Notes under the pieces: generated by a model
Database searches by the model: none
What the model was told of the DNA's origin: nothing
The model's input: only the letters and a program-made list of their open reading frames with translations
Assembly: GCA_045539425.1 (NCBI GenBank)
Contig: JAZQFH010000017.1
Coordinates: forward strand, 1 to 6,021
From: RUG14871 sp045539425
Lineage (GTDB): Bacteria > Bacillota_I > Bacilli_A > Erysipelotrichales > Erysipelotrichaceae
DNA length: 6,021 nt
Direction: 5' to 3'
Program-made: the position numbers and the translations under genes
Shown here: in pieces, positions 1 to 5,041 of the stretch
Layout of the letters: each line of letters opens with the position of its first letter
How positions within the stretch are numbered: the stretch's first letter is position 1

Positions 1-1
1 T

Positions 2-109
2 CTTTCGAAAGTTGACGAAGCTGAGCTTGAATATAACTTGGCTTTGATGAATAACAGACCAAGAAAATGTATTAACTATTCATCACCATTGGAAGTACTT
101 CATTCTTAA
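2..109 (+). CDS. IS30-family transposase, C-terminal fragment (cut by window edge)
   Basis: An open frame enters from the left edge and stops with TAA at 107-109, giving the last 35 residues of a protein. The segment NNRPRKCINYSSPLEVL is the signature C-terminus of IS30-family DDE transposases, where N-N-R-P-R-K is followed by a short aromatic/proline stretch ending in P-x-E-V. These enzymes cut and join the ends of their own insertion sequence. The catalytic DDE core would lie to the left of the window, so whether the copy is intact cannot be judged. The exact C-terminus is uncertain: the frames beyond the stop also read plausible IS30-like tails, so a late stop or a small frameshift is possible. 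It points toward pyrR, but a terminator that works on the opposite strand lies between them. Confidence 0.82.
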   Translation, partial: LSKVDEAELEYNLALMNNRPRKCINYSSPLEVLHS

Positions 110-134
110 CATGGTGTTGCGCTTGATTTGACAA
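110..134 (+). mobile_element. Probable right end of the IS30-family element
   Basis: Just after the transposase stop, positions 116-134 read GTTGCGCTTGATTTGACAA. From memory of the family, IS30 elements carry a terminal inverted repeat directly behind the transposase gene with a similar GTTGCxCTTGAxTTGACAA pattern. The matching left repeat and the target duplication lie outside the window, so the exact boundary is inferred. Confidence 0.45.
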
Positions 135-176
135 ATTATCAGAATAAAAAAGATATCCTATTCGGATTCATCATAA

Positions 177-207
177 TAAAAATGCCGGACAGGAAACCTG
201 CCGGCAT
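177..207 (-). terminator. Rho-independent terminator of pyrR
   Basis: Arms at 182-193 and 197-207 form an 11-bp GC-rich stem (ATGCCGG then CAGG, with one bulged A, against CCTGCCGGCAT) with a three-base loop. Read on the minus strand the stem is followed directly by five T residues (177-181 on the plus strand are A). It lies about 33 bases past the pyrR stop and so ends a single-gene transcript. On the plus strand a seven-T run follows about ten bases after the stem, so weak termination of transposase readthrough is also possible. Confidence 0.85.
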
Positions 208-239
208 GATGAATTCTTTTTTTGCTGATATAAATCTGT

Positions 240-776
240 CTATTTTTCTAAAATCAAAACATTGCTGACGCGGTCCGTCTCTTCCAGATTGACCGCCACC
301 ACTTCATGACGGGAGGTAGGAATGTTCTTTCCCACAAAGTCCGCTTTGATCGGCAGTTCGCTGTGTCCCCTGTCAATCAGAACACACAGCTGGATTTTGG
401 CAGGACGTCCGACATCCACAAGAGCATCCAGAGCTGCCCGGACCGTTCTCCCCGTAAAGATGACATCATCCACCAGAACGACAGTCTTCTCATCTACGGA
501 GAAAGGAATCGATGTCTGATTGATCACCGGATCCATGCTGATCTTGGAAAGATCGTCACGGTAAAGGGTAATATCAAGTTCCCCGACCGGAATCTTACTT
601 CCCTCGATGGCTTCAATGTTTTTCGCCAAACGGGTCGCAAGCGGAATTCCGCGGGTACGGATTCCCACTAAGCAGAGATTCTTTGTCCCGTCATTTTTTT
701 CAATGATCTGGTGTGCCAGACGGACCAGTGTTCTGTCGATATCTTCATTGTTCATTACTTGAGCTTTCAGGTTCAT
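240..776 (-). CDS. pyrR: PyrR, pyrimidine operon regulator / uracil phosphoribosyltransferase
   Basis: The product has 178 residues, close to the 181 of Bacillus subtilis PyrR, and aligns with it from the first methionine (MNLKAQVM against MNQKAVIL), which supports this start. The PRPP-binding motif VVLVDDVIFTGRT is at residues 99-111. Other hallmarks are VGIRTRGIPLA (37-47), GELDITLYRDDLSK (65-78) and DRGHSELPIKADFVGKNIPTS-like sequence at 135-155. The family binds pyr mRNA leaders in a UMP-dependent way to promote transcription attenuation, and has a weaker uracil phosphoribosyltransferase activity (uracil + PRPP to UMP + PPi). It acts in the cytosol. A GAGAGG ribosome binding site lies about 7 bases before the ATG. 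No pyr biosynthetic gene follows: a terminator and then the IS30 remnant come next, so it must act in trans on pyr operons elsewhere or on its own leader. Confidence 0.97.
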   Translation of the reverse strand: MNLKAQVMNNEDIDRTLVRLAHQIIEKNDGTKNLCLVGIRTRGIPLATRLAKNIEAIEGSKIPVGELDITLYRDDLSKISMDPVINQTSIPFSVDEKTVVLVDDVIFTGRTVRAALDALVDVGRPAKIQLCVLIDRGHSELPIKADFVGKNIPTSRHEVVAVNLEETDRVSNVLILEK

Positions 777-794
777 GGCAGTTTCCTCTCTCAG

Positions 795-826
795 AAAAAG
801 GACAGGTGCATACGCGATCTGTCCTT
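795..826 (-). terminator. pyrR: Terminator-like hairpin in the pyrR leader (candidate attenuator)
   Basis: Perfect 8-bp arms at 798-805 and 819-826 (AAGGACAG/CTGTCCTT) enclose a 13-base loop that can form a further short GC stem. On the minus strand the right arm runs into a five-T tract (CCTTTTTCTG), and the pyrR ribosome binding site follows within about ten bases. The position between promoter and ribosome binding site is that of a transcription attenuator, and autogenous attenuation is known for pyrR leaders. I could not recognise the usual PyrR binding-loop consensus (UCCnGnGAGG) or a clear antiterminator, so the regulatory role is inferred. Confidence 0.55.
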
Positions 827-980
827 CAAAAAATCATACAAAACAAACAAATTCATCCTTGCAGAACATGTCGACGTAGCAGCACCGTCTTCAAACTATC
901 TTTTTTTAATTATCTAATCATAATTTCAAATGACATGCAAGCAATACCCCGAACGGAGTCAAAAAACAGATACGTATTTT

Positions 981-1009
981 TTCATAACTGCCGGCAAATC
1001 GGGTAAAAT
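981..1009 (+). promoter_or_regulatory. Candidate sigma-A promoter for the asparaginase gene
   Basis: TTCATA (981-986, four of six matches to TTGACA) and TAAAAT (1004-1009, five of six matches to TATAAT) are 17 bases apart. Transcription would start near 1016, about 50 bases before the ATG at 1066. No better pair was seen in the 289-base gap between pyrR and this gene. Confidence 0.45.
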
Positions 1010-1027
1010 AGAATCAGAAAGGTATTA

Positions 1028-1056
1028 CTTTCCCGTTTCATTCTAACGGAAAGGAG
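1028..1056 (+). promoter_or_regulatory. Hairpin overlapping the asparaginase ribosome binding site
   Basis: The ribosome binding site AAAGGAG is at 1050-1056, 9 bases before the ATG. CTTTCC(C)GTT at 1028-1037 is complementary to AACGGAAAG at 1045-1053, giving a 9-bp stem with one bulged C and a seven-base loop. The stem covers the first half of the Shine-Dalgarno sequence, so the mRNA fold could limit translation. The pairing is seen directly; the regulatory effect is inferred. Confidence 0.45.
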
Positions 1057-1065
1057 ACATCTGTC

Positions 1066-2064
1066 ATGAAAAAAATACTGATGATCGGCACCGGCGGTAC
1101 GATTGCCTCTTTACCGGGAGAGAACGGACTGGCTCCTCAGCTTTCCACAAAGGAACTCCTGGAAAAAGTCCCCACTCTGAAATCCATCGCCCTGCTCGAA
1201 ACTTTGCAGCTTTTCAATATCGACAGCACAAACGTCACTCCCAATCACTGGGTTTTGATGGCGGAAACCATCCGCAGCAAATACGAAGATTACGACGGCT
1301 TTGTGATCACTCACGGTACGGATACCATGGCATATACCGCCGCGGGATTAAGCTATCTGATTCAGAACTCCCGCAAACCAATCGTCATCACGGGAGCCCA
1401 GATTCCTCTGGCCGAGGAAAACTCGGATGCACCGCGGAATCTGAGAGATGCCGTAATCTATGCCGCCGATGAAAAAAGCCGCGGCATTCAGGTCGTCTTC
1501 TCCGGCTCGGTGATTCTTTCCACAAGAGTCCGGAAGAACTACACCAAGCGATTTGACGCCTTCTACAGCGTGAATTTCCCCGAGATTGCCCGTATTGCCA
1601 ACGGACATATCCTGCGCTACATGGAGCCGGAATTCCACAGGGAAACCGTCTTCTATCATGAGCTGAATACCAACGTCGGCTTATTGAAACTTGTCCCGGG
1701 TTTAAAGAGCGATGTGCTGCGTTTCCTTCTGGAAACCTATGACGGGCTTGTCATTGAAAGCTTCGGCAGCGGCGGCATTCCGGAATACTACGACTATTTC
1801 AATGAAGTCGTCAAAGCCACGGAAAGCGGAAAAACGGTGGTCATGACCACGCAGGTGCCAAACGAAGGCAGCGATATCTCCCTGTATGAAGTCGGCAACC
1901 TGATCAAGAAGACAACCGGCTTACTGGAATCCTATGACATGACCTCGGAAGCCTGCCTTGCCAAGCTGATGTGGGTGCTCTCCCTTACCAAGGACCCGAA
2001 AGAGATCAAGCGCCTCTTCTACACCCCTGTCAGCAATGATCTCCTACGCTCGGAAGCGGACTAG
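1066..2064 (+). CDS. ansA: Type I (cytosolic) L-asparaginase
   Basis: This 332-residue enzyme is predicted to hydrolyse L-asparagine to aspartate and ammonia in the cytosol; no signal peptide is visible. The first signature TGGTIAS is at residues 9-15 with the nucleophile Thr12. The second, ITHGTDTMAYTAA, is at 81-93 with Thr85-Asp86. Aligned by eye with the Pyrococcus type I enzyme, the catalytic lysine falls at Lys157 (TRVRKNYT, before the conserved FDAF at 163-166). The substrate-side tyrosine of the flexible loop (Tyr21 in Pyrococcus) is replaced by Leu22 in an NGLAP sequence, a variant I recall as common in Firmicutes. C-terminal landmarks are SFGSGGIPE (232-240) and a LAKLMWVLSLTK segment. 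Length fits the family (about 325-340). It stands alone between divergent pyrR and the convergent reductase, which suggests a monocistronic unit. Some relatives also use glutamine. Confidence 0.95.
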   Translation: MKKILMIGTGGTIASLPGENGLAPQLSTKELLEKVPTLKSIALLETLQLFNIDSTNVTPNHWVLMAETIRSKYEDYDGFVITHGTDTMAYTAAGLSYLIQNSRKPIVITGAQIPLAEENSDAPRNLRDAVIYAADEKSRGIQVVFSGSVILSTRVRKNYTKRFDAFYSVNFPEIARIANGHILRYMEPEFHRETVFYHELNTNVGLLKLVPGLKSDVLRFLLETYDGLVIESFGSGGIPEYYDYFNEVVKATESGKTVVMTTQVPNEGSDISLYEVGNLIKKTTGLLESYDMTSEACLAKLMWVLSLTKDPKEIKRLFYTPVSNDLLRSEAD

Positions 2065-2086
2065 AAAAAAGACGCCAAAGCGTCTT
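2065..2086 (-). terminator. Rho-independent terminator for the reductase gene
   Basis: Arms AAGACGC (2069-2075) and GCGTCTT (2080-2086) form a 7-bp stem with a CAAA loop. On the minus strand the stem runs into six T residues (plus-strand A at 2065-2070). It begins one base after the asparaginase stop codon and lies about 50 bases past the reductase stop. On the plus strand no T tract follows, so it is directional. Confidence 0.8.
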
Positions 2087-2100
2087 CCATAACAGAAACA

Positions 2101-2137
2101 AATACCGGAGCAACACAGCTCCGGTATTATTTGTTTT
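2101..2137 (+). terminator. ansA: Rho-independent terminator for the asparaginase gene (possibly bidirectional)
   Basis: Perfect 11-bp arms at 2101-2111 and 2118-2128 (AATACCGGAGC/GCTCCGGTATT) close a six-base loop and are followed by ATTTGTTTT on the plus strand. The T-rich tail runs into the reductase stop codon (2136-2138). Read from the minus strand the stem is followed by TGTTTC, a weaker tract, so it may act as a first, leaky stop for the reductase transcript. Confidence 0.82.
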
Positions 2138-4112
2138 AGATGTTGTTTGCGACTTCGTAGCCGTCCCAGATGGCTTTGAGGATCGTTCCCGCTCCTGTCG
2201 CATCGCCGATTTCGCAGATCGGTACGTTGAGTTCCTTCCACTCTTCTTTCAGATTCGGTGTCGGACGGAAGCCCATGGCCGAAATCACCGTGTCTGCCGG
2301 AATCAGAACTTTCTTGCCGTCAGCTGTTTCCACGCAGGCGCCTTCATCCGTCACTTCCACGAGTTTGGTATTCGTGCAGACCGTTACACACTTATCCGCA
2401 AAGAGGTCGACAACCATCTGTTTGTTCGGATACGGTGCTCCGGCTCCGCCGGCTGCCATGATGTCATCCAGCGCTTCCACAACAGTGACTTTCTTGCCCT
2501 GGTTGGCTTCATCCATTGCGATTTCGCATCCAACCAGGCCGCCGCCGATGATCACGATATTCTCGCCCAGCTGTTCCGGATGATCAATGGCACTTAAAGA
2601 ATCCACTGCTTTTTCCAGACCCGGAATCCGCGGACGGGATACATCGGAACCTGTCGCCAGAACGATGACATCCGGTTCTTCCTTCTTAATGCAGTTGATG
2701 CATGGTTCATGTTCCATCTTGATATTGACGTTTAGCTCTTTCAGTTCATTCTGATACCAGGCATTGAGGTTCTTGATTTCTTTCTTGAAGCTGTGTGCAC
2801 CGGCTTCGACGATATGACCGCCTAAATGGTCACTCTTTTCAAAGAGCGTTACATCATATCCGCGCAGCGCGGAAGTTCTGGCAACTTCCATACCGGCAAC
2901 ACCGCCGCCGACAACAACGACTTTCTTCTTACCTTCGCCCGGTTTTAAGCCCATGACGGACTCTCTGCCTGCCTGCGGGTTCACGGCACAGCTGACCGGT
3001 TCACCCGTTTCCACACATCTGCGGAAGCATCCCATATTACATGCGATACACGGACGGATCTTTTCCGGAGTTCCGGCAAAGAGTTTGTTCGGATATTCCG
3101 GATCTGCCAGGGACGGTCTTCCCAGGCCGATGGCATCGATTTCTCCCTTTTCCACTGCCGCAAGCGCCAGGTCATAGTCCTGCATTCTGCCGCCCGCAAT
3201 TACCGGAATGGAAACTTCCTTCTTTGCGGCTGCCGCAAGCGGAATCATGAATCCCTGCGGATTGTACATTGGCGGACAGGCATAGTAGAACGAGTCATAG
3301 GTTCCCGTATCCGTATCCAGGAAGTCATAGCCATAGCTTTCCAGCAGTTTGGAGATTTCAATTCCCTCTTCCAGCGTACGGCCGACTTCTTCATCGCCGT
3401 GCAGAGTTGCCTTATCATAATCCTTAATATATGTCTTTAAGCCAAGACGCATGCCAACCGGGAAATCTCTTCCGCATTTTTCATGGATGCCTTCCACGAT
3501 TTCCTTCGCGCAGCGTAAACGGTTTTCCAGACTTCCGCCGTATTCATCCGTTCTGCGGTTATAGAACGCCATTGCCATCTGGTCTAACAGATAGCCCCAG
3601 TGCATGGCATGGATTTCCACACCGTCATATCCGCATTCCTTTGCGACAACGGCTCCATCCACCAGATCAGCGATCTTCTGCTTGATCTGCTCTGTTGTCA
3701 GTTCCGGCGATTTCATTTCCGGATTACGCCAGACCGGATTTTCGGATGGTCCCGGTAAGCCCGGATAGTTTCTGCCCAGCCCCATTGTCAGCTGACAGAA
3801 GATCTTGGCTCCGCCTGCATGGACTCTGTCCACCAGTTCCTTCGCTTTTTCTTTCCAGTGATCATTGGTATTCACATTCGGTCCCAGTGCAGAATATGGA
3901 TCCACATGGTAGTCCGTCGTGGCTGCGCCCGGAATAATCAGGCCGAAGCCACCCTGTGCTCTGAGTTCGAAATAATGAATCAGGTTTTCAGAAAAGCCCC
4001 CTTCTTCATCGTACGCCAGACCACCCATCGTCATCGGGATAACAGTAAAACGGTTTTTGATTTCAACATTGCCGATATAATACGGCTTGTTGAGTGCGTC
4101 ATAAGTTTTCAT
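2136..4112 (-). CDS. Flavin/Fe-S NADH-dependent ene-reductase (2,4-dienoyl-CoA reductase / enoate reductase / BaiCD-BaiH class)
   Basis: The 658-residue protein has the family's full two-part build. Residues 1 to about 350 form an Old Yellow Enzyme FMN TIM barrel, with HAMHWGYLLDQ (168-178), YNRRTDEYGGSLENR (184-198), the phosphate-binding VIAGGR (304-309) and GLGRPSLADP (329-338). A 4Fe-4S ligand set follows: Cys355, Cys358, Cys362 and Cys375 (CIACNMGC then SC). The C-terminal half is an FAD/NAD(P) reductase module with VGGGVAGME (401-409), a second dinucleotide motif IIGGGLVGCE (521-530) and a terminal GDA (636-638). By family knowledge electrons pass from NAD(P)H via FAD and Fe-S to FMN, which reduces an activated C=C bond. 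Relatives act on dienoyl-CoA, enoates, bile-acid 3-oxo-delta-4 intermediates or flavonoids; the substrate here cannot be assigned. It is cytosolic. The ribosome binding site GAGG is about 11 bases upstream of the ATG. A MarR-type gene is divergent. No bai operon neighbours are present. Confidence 0.93.
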   Translation of the reverse strand: MKTYDALNKPYYIGNVEIKNRFTVIPMTMGGLAYDEEGGFSENLIHYFELRAQGGFGLIIPGAATTDYHVDPYSALGPNVNTNDHWKEKAKELVDRVHAGGAKIFCQLTMGLGRNYPGLPGPSENPVWRNPEMKSPELTTEQIKQKIADLVDGAVVAKECGYDGVEIHAMHWGYLLDQMAMAFYNRRTDEYGGSLENRLRCAKEIVEGIHEKCGRDFPVGMRLGLKTYIKDYDKATLHGDEEVGRTLEEGIEISKLLESYGYDFLDTDTGTYDSFYYACPPMYNPQGFMIPLAAAAKKEVSIPVIAGGRMQDYDLALAAVEKGEIDAIGLGRPSLADPEYPNKLFAGTPEKIRPCIACNMGCFRRCVETGEPVSCAVNPQAGRESVMGLKPGEGKKKVVVVGGGVAGMEVARTSALRGYDVTLFEKSDHLGGHIVEAGAHSFKKEIKNLNAWYQNELKELNVNIKMEHEPCINCIKKEEPDVIVLATGSDVSRPRIPGLEKAVDSLSAIDHPEQLGENIVIIGGGLVGCEIAMDEANQGKKVTVVEALDDIMAAGGAGAPYPNKQMVVDLFADKCVTVCTNTKLVEVTDEGACVETADGKKVLIPADTVISAMGFRPTPNLKEEWKELNVPICEIGDATGAGTILKAIWDGYEVANNI

Positions 4113-4207
4113 ATGATAGATTTCCTCTTTTCTAATTCTATTTTATCATCTCTTTTCCCGTATCAATTGATGGATGCAGCAGAGAAAATATACAGTTTTA
4201 CGTATTA

Positions 4208-4236
4208 ATAAAATAAGGTACCTTACATATTGACAC
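4208..4236 (-). promoter_or_regulatory. Weak candidate promoter for the reductase gene
   Basis: On the minus strand GTGTCA (4236-4231) and TTTTAT (4213-4208) are 17 bases apart, each matching four of six consensus bases. The spacer contains the upstream TAAGGTACCTTA palindrome (4214-4225), so a bound repressor would block it. Alternatives are TATATT (4192-4187) without a clear -35 box, and TTGATA/TAAAAT (4166-4161 and 4145-4140) with a short 15-base spacer. None is convincing alone. Confidence 0.3.
4214..4225. promoter_or_regulatory. Palindromic operator candidate, copy 1
   Basis: TAAGGTACCTTA is a perfect 12-bp palindrome, flanked by A and C exactly as in copy 2. It ends four bases before the -35 box of the marR promoter and lies in the region where the divergent reductase promoter must be. 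MarR dimers typically bind such palindromes, so the adjacent regulator is the likely ligand. Confidence 0.7.
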
Positions 4237-4258
4237 AGAGTACCTGTTCCTGTATGAT
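4230..4258 (+). promoter_or_regulatory. Near-consensus sigma-A promoter of the marR gene
   Basis: A perfect -35 box TTGACA (4230-4235) and TATGAT (4253-4258) are separated by 17 bases. Transcription should start near 4265, where the second palindrome begins. A degenerate GTACCT half-site lies in the spacer (4240-4245). The strength of this promoter, closely flanked by two operators, fits tight autorepression. Confidence 0.8.
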
Positions 4259-4265
4259 ATATTCA

Positions 4266-4277
4266 TAAGGTACCTTA
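4266..4277. promoter_or_regulatory. Palindromic operator candidate, copy 2
   Basis: This is a second identical TAAGGTACCTTA, 52 bp from copy 1 centre to centre, roughly five helical turns, so both would face the same side of the DNA. It covers the predicted transcription start of marR and precedes its AAAGGAG ribosome binding site (4296-4302). Binding here would block initiation of marR. Confidence 0.7.
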
Positions 4278-4309
4278 CTTTATTACAGGGAAATGAAAGG
4301 AGATTAGAA

Positions 4310-4813
4310 ATGGAAAACAGAAACGTATTAATTGAAAACTACAGAAAAGTGAACGCCCTTACAAGAAGAAAATTCAGAGAAAAAAGAATGGGCAATTTCC
4401 CGACGACTCAGAACCGCATCTTAATGGTTCTGTCCAACAGTGACGGTATCTCACAGAGAGAATTATCCTACATTCTGGGGATCCGTCCGCAGAGCTGCTC
4501 CGAGATCCTCGCAAAAATGGAGGAAAATGAACTGATTGTCCGCATGCAGGATGAAGACGACGCCAGAAAGTACAATGTCTTTCTGACGGAAGCGGGGACA
4601 GCTGCTGTCGAAGATGTCAAGAACGCACCGCAGGATTCCGTCTTCGACGTTTTAAGCGATGAAGAAAAAGAGGCGCTCAATGCCCTGCTCGAGAAGGTCA
4701 TTGCGCTGAATCCGGAACTGACGGAATGCGACAGGGAGCCGATGGAAAGAGGTCCGCATCATCCGCACCGCAGAAAAGGCCCGCCGCACAGATTTCTGAG
4801 ACAGTATCGTTAA
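4310..4813 (+). CDS. MarR-family winged helix-turn-helix regulator
   Basis: The 167-residue protein has the MarR plan: N-terminal helices, a winged helix-turn-helix over about residues 35-95 (RILMVLSNSDGISQRELSYILGI, then a recognition helix near RPQSCSEILAKME at 59-71, and a wing around EDDARKYNVFLTEAG at 82-96), and a C-terminal dimerisation helix (LSDEEKEALNALLEKV, 115-130). Such proteins are usually homodimeric repressors released by small aromatic or oxidising ligands. AAAGGAG lies 7 bases before the ATG. It is divergent from the reductase gene and the shared spacer holds two identical palindromes, so self-control and control of the reductase are likely. An unusual His/Arg/Pro-rich tail (about 146-167, with GPHHPHRRKGPPH) follows the fold. 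Cys63 in the recognition region and Cys140 are the only cysteines. The ligand is unknown. Confidence 0.92.
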   Translation: MENRNVLIENYRKVNALTRRKFREKRMGNFPTTQNRILMVLSNSDGISQRELSYILGIRPQSCSEILAKMEENELIVRMQDEDDARKYNVFLTEAGTAAVEDVKNAPQDSVFDVLSDEEKEALNALLEKVIALNPELTECDREPMERGPHHPHRRKGPPHRFLRQYR

Positions 4814-4818
4814 CACAA

Positions 4819-4862
4819 AAAGAGCATTCGCAGCCCTGAAGGCAAAGCGAATGCTCTTTCTT
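4819..4862 (+). terminator. Rho-independent terminator of marR (likely bidirectional)
   Basis: Perfect 13-bp arms at 4819-4831 and 4847-4859 (AAAGAGCATTCGC/GCGAATGCTCTTT) enclose a loop that itself contains a GCC/GGC stem. The plus-strand tail is CTTTCGATTTTC. On the minus strand the stem runs into a five-T tract, so it could also stop transcripts arriving from the ATPase gene at 5042. It begins six bases after the marR stop codon. Confidence 0.88.
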
Positions 4863-5041
4863 TCGATTTTCATAGCTGAGAAAAGAATACGTATTACCAC
4901 TCGATAATGATTTCCTGCACGTAAAGTAAATACTTTACATTTTAGTATATCTCATGTATTTATATCTACGATATTCGCTCACATCTACCTCGTTTACGAT
5001 TCGCATGGTAGCAGAATGGTATTATGGAGTGGTATCAGATA
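4863..5041. other. Non-coding spacer with inverted repeats
   Basis: No plausible gene is seen in this AT-rich spacer. It contains a near-perfect long-range inverted repeat: 4895-4908 (TACCACTCGATAAT) and 5021-5034 (ATTATGGAGTGGTA) are complementary at 13 of 14 positions across 112 bases. Between them is a perfect 8-bp hairpin (GTAAAGTA/TACTTTAC, 4921-4938) and a CTACC/GGTAG pair (4985-4989 and 5006-5010). The arms might be the ends of a small non-autonomous element or the base of a structured RNA; neither can be shown from this window. Confidence 0.4.

Noticed and set aside
306..671. Plus-strand open frames across pyrR
   Set aside because: They are antisense to a gene with clear PyrR motifs, have no family features and no ribosome binding site.
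780..796. PyrR binding-loop consensus in CTGAGAGAGG just before pyrR
   Set aside because: Only the GAGAGG part fits; the conserved UCC is missing, and the stretch is explained as the ribosome binding site.
934..962. TTGACT on the minus strand as a -35 box for pyrR
   Set aside because: No acceptable -10 box is found 16-18 bases downstream (TGCATG and neighbours), so I did not call a pyrR promoter.
1504..1540. Apparent loss of the asparaginase catalytic lysine (Ser148 where a neighbouring family lysine stands)
   Set aside because: Re-alignment with the Pyrococcus enzyme places the catalytic lysine later, at Lys157, which is present.
1348..1659. Minus-strand open frame inside the asparaginase gene
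   Set aside because: Antisense shadow of conserved asparaginase sequence; the product shows no recognisable motif.
2170..4208. Several plus-strand open frames opposite the reductase gene
   Set aside because: All lie opposite a full-length conserved flavoprotein and look like low-complexity Ser/Pro/Arg shadow translations.
4652..4900. Minus-strand open frame overlapping the end of marR and its terminator
   Set aside because: It runs through the 13-bp terminator stem and shows no conserved features.
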